Assembly (NCBI GenBank): GCA_011523785.1
Contig: WTFW01000059.1
Coordinates: 1-62,149, forward strand
Direction of reading: 5' to 3'
Origin: Chloroflexota bacterium
GTDB lineage: Bacteria > Chloroflexota > UBA11872
Length of the DNA stretch: 62,149 nt
Shown here piece after piece: positions 1-10,957 of the stretch. Each line of letters starts with the position of its first letter. Positions within the stretch are counted from its first letter, which is position 1. The notes under the pieces were generated by a model. It saw nothing but the letters and a program-made list of their open reading frames with translations, had not been told where the DNA came from and did no database searches. Made by a program: the position numbers and the translations under genes.

Positions 1-253
1 CGCCCCGTCCTCTTTATCCGCCCGCTGTCTCACCTTCCGCTCTGGCCCGGCCCGCCCCCCCGTCGCCGTCAAAGCCTCCGCGTCGCACCCCCCCCCACTC
101 CGACCCCCCGCGTGGGATCCCCACGTCGCGCTTGGGGATCCCACGCGTGGGGTCGGATTGGGAGGGCGTGCGACGAGGAGGCTTTGACGGCGACGGGGCG
201 GCGAGCCGAGCCAGAGCGCAAGGTGAGACAGCGGGCGGATAACGAGGGCGAGG
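1..253. repeat. Large imperfect inverted repeat (about 120-bp arms, 9-bp spacer)
   Basis: Bases 1-123 are the reverse complement of bases 133 to about 253 with roughly 11 mismatches (about 90 percent identity) around a 9-base centre at 124-132. The innermost 12 bp (GTGGGATCCCCA at 112-123 against 133-144) match perfectly, as does a 20-21 bp block near the outer end. The left arm probably continues beyond the window start. Spread-out mismatches argue against a chimeric read, which would be perfect. No gene is convincing inside it; open frames across it are GC artefacts. It could be a fold-back element, a MITE relic or a structured RNA; the sequence does not decide. Confidence 0.8.
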
Positions 254-682
254 ATCAAACGGCTCCAGAGGACGTGGAGGCAACGGGTGCACCCCCAGTG
301 TATACAAACCGATTACGATTGGCAAGTCCGGGCCTCAGGGGCTGAGCCAGCGAGGACTGTTCAGGAGGCGTTGAGGCGACCGGATGGCCGGTCAGCAGGC
401 CGGCGAAATCGGTGGGAGCGTGGGCCAGCATCGGCCGGGCAGGTGTTCAGCGTGTTTCCGGCAATGTCTACAGTTCGCGCGCCAATGTGTTCACTCCCCG
501 GCGCGAATTCGCCCGAATGTGTTCACTTTTCCGGCCAAGGTGTTCACTTTCGGGGCCGAAGTGTTCACTGTGACGCGGCGAGGCCCTGTGCGGCTGCCGG
601 CGCGGGAGGGTGAGCCGTTTCCGTGCCGGGGTTGGCGGGAGTTCGAGCACCTGATGGTTGCTCCTCCCGGAATGCTCGAGGT
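254..682. other. Gene-free stretch before the LRR pseudogene
   Basis: No credible coding region on either strand: frames here are short, Arg/Pro/Cys-rich and overlap each other. The only structure seen is the TGTTCACT array described separately. The 3' end of the leucine-rich-repeat pseudogene (minus strand) borders it at 683. Confidence 0.6.
484..569. repeat. Array of four TGTTCACT direct repeats, possible IS end remnant
   Basis: TGTTCACT occurs at 488-495, 520-527, 541-548 and 562-569, so the spacings are 32, 21 and 21 bases. The octamers are followed by C/T-rich then CCGGCC-like sequence, and a degenerate copy (TGTTCAGC) lies at 444. The 21-base phasing puts copies on the same DNA face. 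Short repeated transposase-binding sites of this type are a known feature of IS21-family ends, but no istA/istB fragment lies in the window, so the link to an insertion sequence is inference. An operator array is the alternative. Confidence 0.45.
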
Positions 683-2169
683 TCAGCTTGGCCCGCAGAG
701 CGGCAGCCCGAGATTCGGAACGTCACTGAGTGGCACGGCTCGCAACGTCTCGGGGATGCAGCCGGTCAGGTCGTTGCCTCCGCCAAGTGCGAGCACATAG
801 AGCCGGGACAGGCCGGTCAGCTCGGCCGGGATTGCTCCATGAAGCTGATTTCCATTGAGCTTCAGCCCTTCAAGGAGCGAGAGACTGCCCAGTGCAGGTG
901 GGACCGGCCCAGTGAGCCTATTGATGCTCAGGTCCAACGTTTCCAGCTTGGACAGCCGGCTCAGCTCGGAAGGGATTGTTCCCTGTAGCTGGTTCGTGTT
1001 GAGATCCAACCATCGCAGCCGGCCAAGGTTTCCGAGTTTCGGCGGGATCTCCCCACTCAGTTGATTCCCATAAAGGGTCAGCACGGACAGCCGGCTGAGG
1101 CTGGAGAGTTGGGGCGGGATTGTCCAATGAGCCTATTCCTACTGAGCGCTAGCAGTTCCAGGTGGGTGAGCTTCCCCAGGTTGGACGGGATCACGCCGGC
1201 TAGCTGGTTGTCCGGAAGCCGCAGCTCTACGACTCGGCCGGAGAGATCTGTTACCACGCCATGCCACTCGCCGACGGCAACGTCACTGAGCCAGTTCGAG
1301 GATGTCTCCCAATTCGGGCCGTCGGTTGCGTGGTACAGCTCGATCAACACCTCGCGTTCAGCGTTGCGAATGGTCTCGGGCGCCCTGGTCGGCTGCGGGC
1401 CGGCGGTTGTCGGTACGCGACCGTTGAGGTCGCAGTACGGCAGCCGGAGCGCGGCGAAATCACTGTGCTTTGCAATGCCCAGCACCTCGGGGATACACCC
1501 CGAGAGGTGATTGGTACCGCCAAGTATCAACTCGTCCAGGCCAGTCAGGTTGGCGAGCTCGGACGGGATCGCTCCCCGCAAGTGGTTGTCATTCAGCCAG
1601 AGCGATTTGAGGTTTACCACGCGCCCCAACTCGGGTGGGATCGGCCCTTCCAGCTCGTTTTCGGCGAGCACCAGACGCTGGAGATTGGAAAGGCTGCCCA
1701 GCTCGGGAGGGATCATCCCGCGCAGTTGATTGCCGCCAAGAGACAGCACTCGCAGACTCGTGAGGCGACCCAGCTCAGGCGGAAGCCGCCCGCTTACGTG
1801 GTTCCTAACGAGAATCAACTCGGTGACGCGACCGTCGCCGTCGGTCGTGACGCCGTGCCAAGTTCCGATCGGTGCGTCGCTGAGCCAGCTGGTGTCGGTT
1901 GTCCACTGCGGGCCGCGGGTCCTGCGATGGAGCGTAACGAGCACGGCCCGGTCGAAATGAGCGTCCGTGGGTGTGGGCGTGGGCGTTGGGACGGGTGCTT
2001 GGGCTCAAACCGGCGTGGGCGTTGGGATGGGCACCTGGGTTCGAACCGGCGTGGGCTCCAGCGGTTGCCCTGGGTCACCGGTCAGTGTCACGCCGCGCGT
2101 GTCAGATGTCTGGGCCGGGGTGTCGCAGGTGGCGGCCATGAGCGTCAGAACGACGATCGACACGAGCAC
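683..2169 (-). pseudogene. Leucine-rich-repeat lipoprotein, broken by a nonsense codon and a frameshift
   Basis: Read on the minus strand, this would encode a secreted LRR lipoprotein of about 490 residues. From a GTG at 2169 comes a hydrophobic segment ending LMAATC (a weak lipobox), a Thr/Pro-rich linker, then two blocks of 24-residue repeats of the plant-like form LxxLxLxxNxLxGxIPxEL, each opened by a 'GPNW...WLSD...WHGV' cap motif. Two lesions break it. An in-frame TGA sits at 2005-2007 in the linker, and one base is missing near 1123, where the frame ends in GCPC but the repeat resumes in the next frame (SEIPPKLGNLG-type repeats continuing to 683). The start is uncertain because no ATG or good Shine-Dalgarno site is visible. 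Extracellular binding is the usual role of such LRR proteins. Sequencing error could explain the frameshift but less easily the nonsense change. Confidence 0.75.
1976..2047. repeat. Two tandem 36-bp repeats encoding the Pro/Thr linker of the LRR gene
   Basis: Copies at 1976-2011 and 2012-2047 each begin GGCGTGGGCGTTGGGA, with a third partial copy after 2047. On the minus strand each copy encodes 12 linker residues (PTPTPV plus about six more). The first copy has TGA at 2005-2007 where the second has CGA (Arg) at 2041-2043, which shows directly that the stop is a derived C-to-T change. Confidence 0.8.
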
Positions 2170-2567
2170 GTCGGCCCGTGCGACCCCGAAGGCTGCAGGC
2201 CGGGCGGGAAGAGCTGGCGTGGCCGATTCGACTGAGGTGGTGGGTTGGCATGGGAGGCAATGGTTCGTGTCCCGGGAAGGACTGCATGTTTGGACTGCCC
2301 GGGGGACTTGATTGCCGTGGGGTTGTGGTTCGCCTTGGTTTCTTCGGCAAGCTCAGGGCGGGCTCTTCGGGGACTCGAGACTGGCCGCTTCGCCATACTC
2401 ACCACGAACGGTCTTGCAGATCGCAACGAGCGGAAACGGCCGGGCAGGAATCGGCGGTGGTGACGGCAACGTGAAGAAGACGTCGGTCCGACAGGTCGGC
2501 GGGGTCCTCCGCCGGCGGGGGGCGGCCGTATAATCGCCCGACCAATCCGCCACACCTCTGGACTGCC
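2170..2567. other. Intergenic region between divergent genes, with a TATAAT box
   Basis: No gene is supported here. A perfect TATAAT lies at 2529-2534, 33 bases before the GTG at 2568, and could be the -10 element of the small plus-strand gene. No matching -35 box is visible at the usual spacing. Frames that cross the region are Arg/Pro-rich shadows. Confidence 0.4.
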
Positions 2568-2843
2568 GTGTCAACCGATCCGACCGCGACCGACGACCGC
2601 GAGGTCACGTATATCGAGTTTGACGACATCGAGATTGAGGTCAGCGTCTGGAAGGGCCTGGCCGGGTGGAACGCCAACGCCGTGATCGACGGGCGCGACT
2701 ACCGCGCCATGGGCGCGGCGACCCGTGAGGACGCACTGACGCGGCTGCAACACTCAATCCAGTTCAGCACCGAGGCCACGTTCGCCCTGGGCATCAAGAA
2801 TCGGCGTTACTGGTCGCCGAACCCGTATTGGAGAGGGCGCTAG
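2568..2843 (+). CDS. Small hypothetical protein (91 aa), weakly HicB-like
   Basis: A GTG-started, acidic 91-residue protein with no membrane segment or signal. The middle (about residues 17-60) looks like two beta strands, then a turn, then a helix with 'GAATREDALTRLQHSI'. That resembles the shape of HicB-type antitoxin folds, where a beta hairpin precedes a T-x-EEA helix, but no DNA-binding domain follows and no HicA-like toxin is adjacent. The only support for expression is the TATAAT box upstream and codon use typical of the window. I do not assign a function. Confidence 0.5.
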   Translation: MSTDPTATDDREVTYIEFDDIEIEVSVWKGLAGWNANAVIDGRDYRAMGAATREDALTRLQHSIQFSTEATFALGIKNRRYWSPNPYWRGR

Positions 2844-3156
2844 GCGGCTGAAGCGTCTTAGTGAGCGCGGTTGGACATTCAGAAGTCCAACCCGGTTGCT
2901 ATTTGCCTTCGCGACTTGTCGAGAGAGTCATCGTCGACTATCGGCGGCTCTGCGCGTCCATCGACTGACATGGCGGGTGGTTCGGAGCCTGCTCAGCAGC
3001 GAGGCGGTGCCGTCGTGTCCAAGCTACGAGAAATCAGTTTGCCTGCCTCACTGCGCGGGAGCAGATTGAATCGCAAGAGACGACCTTCGAGAGGCCAGTT
3101 TGGCGACTGTCTAGCCCATCACGTTCATCAGTGATGACGACGGGAGCGCTCATCTG
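2844..3156. other. Intergenic, nothing recognisable
   Basis: About 310 bases with no convincing gene, RNA or strong hairpin. A frame at 2871-3134 has no start context, no recognisable motif and an unnatural Arg/Ser-rich composition. Confidence 0.5.
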
Positions 3157-5982
3157 GTGATCGTCGATCCGACGGTGCTGCCTGGCCTGCTGCTGCTGGC
3201 GGCGGAGCTGGGCGTGCTGGCGGCTGTGGGATACGTCGTGGTGCGCGTGGCGCTGCGGCAGGACGACGAGCTGTCGGCGCTGGCGCAGGGGCTTGTGGTC
3301 GGTCCGGCGCTGTGGGGAATCGTCGTCAACTTCACTCTGCATATCGTCCCGGGACTGGCGGGTGCGGGCGCAGGCTGGGCGGTCGTGATCGGGCTGGGTG
3401 CTGCGCTTGCGTGGCGATCGCCGACCCGGCTGCCGATGTCGCCGCGCACGGTGGCGGGATTGGCCGGCGCTGTGCTGGTGTTGAGCTGGGTGGCGCTGGC
3501 CAGCAGGCAACTTCTCGGGATTTCCGATTTACATACAAGTCTCGGGCTGGCCGCAACGCTGCGCTACGGCGGGTTCCCGGTAATGCTGCCGTGGCAGTCC
3601 GAGACGCCGGCGGCGTATCACTACGGTTCCGGTCTGCTTGTCGGGTTGCTCGCGCCGCCAATTGGGCCGGACCTGGGCTTCGTTCGGGAGCTGATTGGCG
3701 CTTATGCGTGGACGAGCCTGGCGTTGGTTGTCGTTACAGCGCTGCGCCACCGTGGATCGTGGCTGACGACGTGCTTGCTGGCACCGCTGTTGATCAGCCA
3801 TGGCATGCATACATCCGTGAGCAAGGAAGTGTCGATACTGCTTGTTCCCATGCCAAGCGGCTTGCCGATGGCGGACACGCGCGCCGCGATGGCTGGCATT
3901 TACTGGCCAACAGGCGAACCCGTAGGAAGTCGTCTGGGATCGTTGCCGGACGTCTGGAACCCCGCGTTTACTCTCGGCCACGCCTTGGTGCTCATCGTCG
4001 TTAGGCAGGCGGCGCGGACAGGCCGGCCGACATGGAGCGGCGGCCTGACTCTGGCGGGGCTCGTCGGTTTCCTGGGCCTGCTTGTGACGACGCTCGTGCC
4101 CGTGGCACTAGTCATTTGGATCGGCCTGGATGCCCTGCGAGTCATCCAGGCCCGCCGGTCGGGTGTCGCGGCGCTCACGCCGGCGCTGCGGTCAGCCTTC
4201 GGCCTGGCAGCAGCCGGCCTGTTAATTCTGTTTGGAGGGGGAGCACTCTCGGCGAACATGGGGGCTGGGATGAGCTCGGGCCTGGCTCTGACTGGCGTCC
4301 TTGATGCAAGCCACTGGCAGGTCGTCGGCACAATCGATGCACGCCACGGCGGCGTGGGCCTGGTGGGTCTGGGACCCGTGGCGGTGGCGGGCCTAGCGAT
4401 AGCTCTGGCGTGGCGCGACCGGCTGGTCGTGGCTCTGGCGGCTGGCGCCCTACTGCTGGCGCTCGCGTGGTTGGCATTCGACTATCCGCCGTTTCCCCAA
4501 GACCTGGGGCGTGTAGCCGGGCACTCCCGCAACCTAGCGCTGGTGGCGCTGCTGCTGGCGCTCAGCGTGAACCTCGCCCGCCTGTCATCCAAACGAGGGC
4601 GGTATACCCTCAGCGCGCTGCTCGTGGCCCTGGTCGTTTGGCCCACGGTGGCCGGGCCCGTCCGTAGCGCCGTAAGTTCACTCGGGCACGGCATCCAGCT
4701 GTCCGACGCTGGGCGCGGATGGCGCAAGGCGCGCGAGCTGGGTCACGAAGTCCAGCCACGCCGGTTCTTGATGCCGCACCTATCCAGCCGCCTGGCCACC
4801 TACATCCGGACCCACACCGCGGTGGACGCGCCGGTACTCGATCCCTCGCCGGACCTTGAGGTGCTCTTGCATACCGGCCGCCCGAGCAACTTTGGATTCA
4901 CCGACGTCACTCAGCTCATTCAGCGCCACGGACCCGAGTACCTGGATGCCAGCCACTACCTGGAGCCGGCGGCCTTTCGGACGTTGGGGTTGGCGTATGT
5001 CTACGCCACGGAATCGTGGGTTGCCGGCCTGCCGGCGCGGGCGCGGCAGAGGCTGGCGGATCCGGGCTTGTTTGACCTGGTGATTCGCGACGGGCCCGAA
5101 GCGATCTATCGCGTCCGCCCGGCCTTCCTGGCGCTGGAGGCGCCCCCGCACCCGGACTCTTTCGAGGCGTTGCGGGGCGGCGTGGCGCCGGGAACCGTGG
5201 TCTACCTGCGACCTCAGACACGAGGGGAGCTCAAGGAGCGGCTGCTGCGCGTCGCTTCGGCGCTCCCCCAGGCGCGGCTGGTTGGCGAGATCAGCCCGGA
5301 GCGCCTGCATCTGCGGACGCCGGCGCCGTGGACGGTGGAGCCGCTGGGCGCGCACGTGCCCCAGCTGATCGCCCTGCCACTGTTGCACGAGGCGTGGACG
5401 TATCCGCCGGCGGGCTGGCAGGAGGTCTGGCGCAATCCGCCCGGCGGGGTGGCCGTCTACGCACCGGCCCGCGATGGTGAACCAGCAGCGGCGGCCGCGC
5501 CGCCGGTCCGCGTCCGGCTGACCGACATGCACGCCAGGGAGGCCCGGCTCCGATTTACCGCCACCCTGGATGCCCCCGAGCAGCGACAGTGGTCGGGGCA
5601 GGATTGGGTGCTCGGGGCTGTCGACACCTCGCCCTGGGCCATCCCGGTGCTGCAGCGTGACGGGCAACTCATCATTGAGCAGTGGTTTGCCGGACAGGCA
5701 GCGGCGGGTGCCGGCACAACGACCCGCACCTACGTCTTTGATGCGAGCGACTCCAGTCTGCACGTGCGCGGGGCCGACGGCGCCTTCGCGAGCGTGGCGG
5801 CGTCAACGCGATCGCCGATGGCCGGCACCTGGATGCTGGCCCTGCGGCTGACCGCGCGGGGGGACAGTGGACACCAAGATGTCTTGTTCATCGTGCCTGT
5901 GCTGCGCTTCGACGTCTCGGACGACGGAACCGTTTCTTCGCCGCAGGTCTACGACGCCCGGCACGGTTGGCGGCCGTCCTAG
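3157..5982 (+). CDS. Large polytopic membrane protein, GT-C-like (copy 1 of a tandem pair)
   Basis: A 941-residue protein. About residues 1-490 hold roughly a dozen hydrophobic segments, the first starting at residue 8. A loop between early segments reads 'PWQSETPAAYHYGSG'; acidic/His residues in this loop position are typical of GT-C glycosyltransferases such as PMT and mannosyltransferases. The rest (about 500-941) is mostly soluble and predicted outside, with a beta-rich tail containing 'DWVLGAVDTSPWAIPVLQ' and ending in 'YDARHGWRPS'. GT-C identity is inferred from topology, not from a recognised signature. The start GTG is followed by IVDP, matching the second copy. The downstream paralogue is collinear over the full length, so the pair arose by tandem duplication. 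Possible role: cell-envelope glycan or lipid-linked sugar transfer. Confidence 0.7.
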   Translation: MIVDPTVLPGLLLLAAELGVLAAVGYVVVRVALRQDDELSALAQGLVVGPALWGIVVNFTLHIVPGLAGAGAGWAVVIGLGAALAWRSPTRLPMSPRTVAGLAGAVLVLSWVALASRQLLGISDLHTSLGLAATLRYGGFPVMLPWQSETPAAYHYGSGLLVGLLAPPIGPDLGFVRELIGAYAWTSLALVVVTALRHRGSWLTTCLLAPLLISHGMHTSVSKEVSILLVPMPSGLPMADTRAAMAGIYWPTGEPVGSRLGSLPDVWNPAFTLGHALVLIVVRQAARTGRPTWSGGLTLAGLVGFLGLLVTTLVPVALVIWIGLDALRVIQARRSGVAALTPALRSAFGLAAAGLLILFGGGALSANMGAGMSSGLALTGVLDASHWQVVGTIDARHGGVGLVGLGPVAVAGLAIALAWRDRLVVALAAGALLLALAWLAFDYPPFPQDLGRVAGHSRNLALVALLLALSVNLARLSSKRGRYTLSALLVALVVWPTVAGPVRSAVSSLGHGIQLSDAGRGWRKARELGHEVQPRRFLMPHLSSRLATYIRTHTAVDAPVLDPSPDLEVLLHTGRPSNFGFTDVTQLIQRHGPEYLDASHYLEPAAFRTLGLAYVYATESWVAGLPARARQRLADPGLFDLVIRDGPEAIYRVRPAFLALEAPPHPDSFEALRGGVAPGTVVYLRPQTRGELKERLLRVASALPQARLVGEISPERLHLRTPAPWTVEPLGAHVPQLIALPLLHEAWTYPPAGWQEVWRNPPGGVAVYAPARDGEPAAAAAPPVRVRLTDMHAREARLRFTATLDAPEQRQWSGQDWVLGAVDTSPWAIPVLQRDGQLIIEQWFAGQAAAGAGTTTRTYVFDASDSSLHVRGADGAFASVAASTRSPMAGTWMLALRLTARGDSGHQDVLFIVPVLRFDVSDDGTVSSPQVYDARHGWRPS

Positions 5983-6042
5983 ACGCATCATGGCGCGATC
6001 TCGCTACGGCTACTTTGGTTTGGTGGTGAGGCGGCGCGAGTT

Positions 6043-8912
6043 GTGAGCGTGATCGTCGATCCGGCGGTGCTGCCGGGGCTATTCCTGCTGGCAGCGGAAC
6101 TGGCGGTGCTGGCGGGCATTGGGTACGTGGTCGTGCGGGTGGCGCTGCGGCAGGACGACGAGCTGTCGGCGCTGGCGCAGGGCCTAGCGGTCGGCCCGGC
6201 GCTGTGGGGCCTAGTGTGCAACTTCGCGATGTACGCAGCTCCCGGGATGCTTGGCGCGGCCGTCGGTTGGGCGGTCATGCTCACACTGGGATTCGCGTTG
6301 GCTTGGCGCTCACCGGACTGCCTGCGCCCCTCGCCTCGCCTGGTCGCGTGGTTCGTCGGCGCTGTCCTAATGCTCGGCTGGGCCGCGCTGGCCAGCCGGC
6401 AACTCCTTGGCATCGCTAATCCACACATTGATATCGGGTTGGCGGCCTCAATTAGGTTTGGCCGTTTCCCGGTGATGCTGCCATGGCACCCGGATACGCC
6501 AGCGGCGTACCACTACGGTGCCAGCCTGCTGGCGGGGTTGTTGGCGCCCCCGGCCGGCCCTGATCTAGCGTTCGTCTGGGAGCTGCTGGGCGTCTACGCG
6601 TGGGTTAGCTTTTCGCTGGTGGTGGTCACGGCGCTGCGCCAGCGCGGTTCGTGGCTGACGGCACTGTTGCTGGCTCCGCTCATGCTCAGCCACGGTCTGC
6701 ACACAATCGTCTGGAACAACTTCACGAAGGTTTCAGGAGTCCTGTGGATGCCTGTGCCGCTCGGGTCGCCAATTCCGGGCCTGCGTGCGTCACTCGCCGA
6801 CATTTACTGGCCTTCGCTTGAGTCCGTTGGGAGTTCCTTGATTTCGTTACCCGATGTCTGGATGCCCGCGTTTCCACTGGGATACGCCACAGCATTCGTT
6901 GTCTTGGCACATGCCTCGGAATCTCGCCACGCCGCGGGGCTCAGGGCCCTAACGCTGGCAGGACTTGTCGGCTTCCTGGGCCTTCTCGTGACGACGCTCA
7001 CACCGGTTGTTGCAGTGATGTGGACTGGCCTGGAGGTCCTTCGACTCGCCCGCGCCCGCCGCGAAGGTTCGCCACACTCGGGATGGCACTTCGCTCGGGC
7101 ATTGGGCTGGCACTGGCAGTTCTACTTGTCCGCTTCGGTGGTGGTGGCCTCGCCAGTGTTCTGGGCGGCGGCGCGGGTTCGTCTGGGCTCGTGTGGACGC
7201 GAGGTCTTGAACCCGGCCACTGGCAGTCGATCGGTCTCTTCGACCCTCGCCCCGGAGGTGTGGGCCTGGTGAAGATTGGTCCGCTGGCAGTCGCGGGAAC
7301 CGCGGTTGCGCTGGCGCGGCGCGATGGGCTCGTGCTCGCGCTGGCTGGCGGCGCTGCCCTACTGACGCTTATCTGGGTGAGCCTGGACTACCCGCCACGC
7401 CCTCAGGATCTGGACCGAGTGGCTGGACACGCCAGAAACATGGCGCTTCTTGCTCTCGCGCTGGCGCTTAGCGCGCGCATCGTCGGCATACGGTCCAGAC
7501 GTTGGCGGTATGCGACGGTTCCGGTGCTCGCAGTCCTTGTCATCTGGCCCACCGCAGTGGCACCCGCACGCAGCTTGGGCAACGCGCTAGGTCATGGCGT
7601 CCACCTTTCCAATACTGAATGGATACGGCCAGCGACGCCAGATCAGGCCGAGACTAACGTGTCCGAGCGCTGGAGGTTCCCTGGAATGTCCAGACGGCTC
7701 GCTGCGTACATTCGCGACCACACTGACGTTGATGCGCGCGTGCTCAACGGCGTAGACGAACGATGGCTCCATGCCGCAGCGAACCAAGCGGTTCTAATGA
7801 ACACCGGCCGTCCGAATAACCAGGGATTCGCTGACGTGGTCCAACTCGAACTCGATTGGGGGCCCGAGTACCTTGACGCACGTCTCTATCTGGAGCCATC
7901 GGCATTCGAACGCTTAGGGCTTGCGTATGTTTACGCCACGGACACGTGGGTCGCTTCGCTTCCGGCGCGGGCACGGGATTGGCTGGCAGATCCCGACCAC
8001 TTCGACCTCCTGGCGCGCGACGGAGATGCGGCCCTTTACCGAGTGCGCCCCGCGTTTCTTGCGCTTGAAACCGAGCCTCATCCAGCCTCTTTCGAGGCAC
8101 TTCGCGCCATTGCATCGGGGACCGTGGTGTACTTGCCGCCGCAGCCCGACTGGCGGAATGAAGTGCGGCTGCTGCGAGTGGCGTCGGCGTCGGGCCAAGC
8201 CCGATTGGTGGGTACAGTAAACGCTGAGGGTTTCCATCTGCGGACGGCAGCGCCCTGGCGCGTAGATCCGCTTGGCGCGCAGGTGCCCGATCTCGCCGCA
8301 ACGCCACTATTGCACGAGGCGTGGCAGTTTCCGCCTGCATCATGGACGCAAGTCTGGCGGAATCCGCCGGACCGGGTCGCCGTCTATGCGCTACACGAGG
8401 CAGGCAAACCGCTGTCGAATGCCACTCTGCCGCGTGCAAGCCTTCGGCTGACAGAGGCGCGCGCTGCTGGGGATCGATTCACGTTCACCGTCACTCTCGT
8501 CGACCGTGCGCCGGACCGATGGTCTGGTCAGGACTGGGTTCTCGTACCAACGGACCCATCGCCGTGGGCAATCCCAGTTCTGGATCGCCATAACGGTGAG
8601 CCCGTAATTGACCAGTGGTTCGCTGGGCAGATGGGGGTCGGCAGTGAAACGACGAGCCACACGTATGTGTTCGATGCTTCGGCGTCCACCCTTGCCGTTG
8701 GCGGAGCAAGTGGCGCCCTTTCCGCGGTCCAAGCGTCAGAGCGCACGCCGTCGCCGGGTGTTTGGATGCTGGCGTTGCGCCTAACCCGCTGGGTGGACCG
8801 CGGGGTGCAAGAGCCCGCGGTCATCATCCCGGCGCTGCGGGTTGAGGTCTCAGACTCTGGAACCGTGTCGTATCAGGTATACGACGCCGCCAAGGGTTGG
8901 CGGTCTCCCTAA
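6043..8912 (+). pseudogene. Second copy of the GT-C-like membrane protein, frameshifted
   Basis: Paralogue of the gene ending at 5982, sharing the start (VIVDP), the 'TPAAYHYG' loop, 'DELSALAQG' and the C-terminal 'SPWAIPVL' and 'YDAAKGWRSP' motifs. Frame 1 follows the paralogue from 6043 to about 7065 ('RLARARREG'), then diverges into unrelated sequence ending at 7272. The homologous continuation ('FATLGMALRSG...') is in another frame and runs to 8912. One base is missing at about 7063-7070. No slippery heptamer is visible there, so programmed frameshifting is unlikely; either a decayed gene or a sequencing/assembly error. If intact, the protein would be about 955 aa with the same layout as copy 1. 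It starts 60 bases after copy 1 ends. Confidence 0.75.
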
Positions 8913-9074
8913 TGCAGCCGCGGCGCAGTGTGTGTCCGAACAGCGATTCGGCGGGAGATGAGTTGCCCAACGCCGATCGCGCAGCCGTTTTGACAGGCTG
9001 TCGCCATGCGATGAACAGCGTGGTCTCCCGTCCATTCGGCTGCGTTGTTGCGACCATTTGAAGCGTTTCTGGGT

Positions 9075-9126
9075 TACAATGGCTGACCGATTGTCGGTGC
9101 GCGGTAGCGTGCCGCTAGGCGCACCG
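9075..9126 (+). promoter_or_regulatory. groEL upstream region: -10-like box and strong leader hairpin
   Basis: TACAAT at 9075-9080 is a good -10 element, though no -35 box is correctly spaced. Just downstream, 9095-9126 folds into a hairpin: CGGTGCGC (9095-9102) pairs with GCGCACCG (9119-9126), and TAGCG (9105-9109) pairs with CGCTA (9113-9117) around a TGC loop. It would fall near the 5' end of the groEL mRNA. No CIRCE element (TTAGCACTC-N9-GAGTGCTAA) is present, so this hairpin is the best visible candidate for heat-shock control, as RNA structure or as operator. Confidence 0.5.
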
Positions 9127-9155
9127 CGCCTATTCCCACCTAACTCAACCGCTGA

Positions 9156-10874
<1,719 letters not shown>

Positions 10875-10897
10875 CCCGCAACCCACCAGAAACGCTC

Positions 10898-10928
10898 AAG
10901 CCCCGCCGGCCAATGGCCGGCGGGGCTT
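10898..10928. terminator. Bidirectional terminator between groEL and rpoD
   Basis: A perfect 14-bp stem, AAGCCCCGCCGGCC (10898-10911) against GGCCGGCGGGGCTT (10915-10928), closes on the loop AAT. On the plus strand it is followed by a T-containing tail (GTTGCTTT). Because it lies between convergent genes and begins with AA and ends with TT, it can serve both strands. Confidence 0.9.
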
Positions 10929-10957
10929 GTTGCTTTAGACGGTGATTTCGCCGACGG

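Noticed and set aside
2005-2007. In-frame TGA in the LRR gene as a selenocysteine codon
   Set aside because: It lies in a low-complexity Pro/Thr linker, the sister repeat has CGA (Arg), no SECIS-like hairpin follows, and there is a second lesion in the same gene.
1976-2047. 36-bp repeats as a CRISPR array
   Set aside because: Copies are adjacent with no spacers and encode the LRR linker.
2871-3134. Open frame before the large membrane protein
   Set aside because: No start context, no motif, unnatural composition.
7020-7272. Programmed frameshift in the second membrane protein copy
   Set aside because: No slippery heptamer or downstream structure was seen; a one-base loss explains it more simply.
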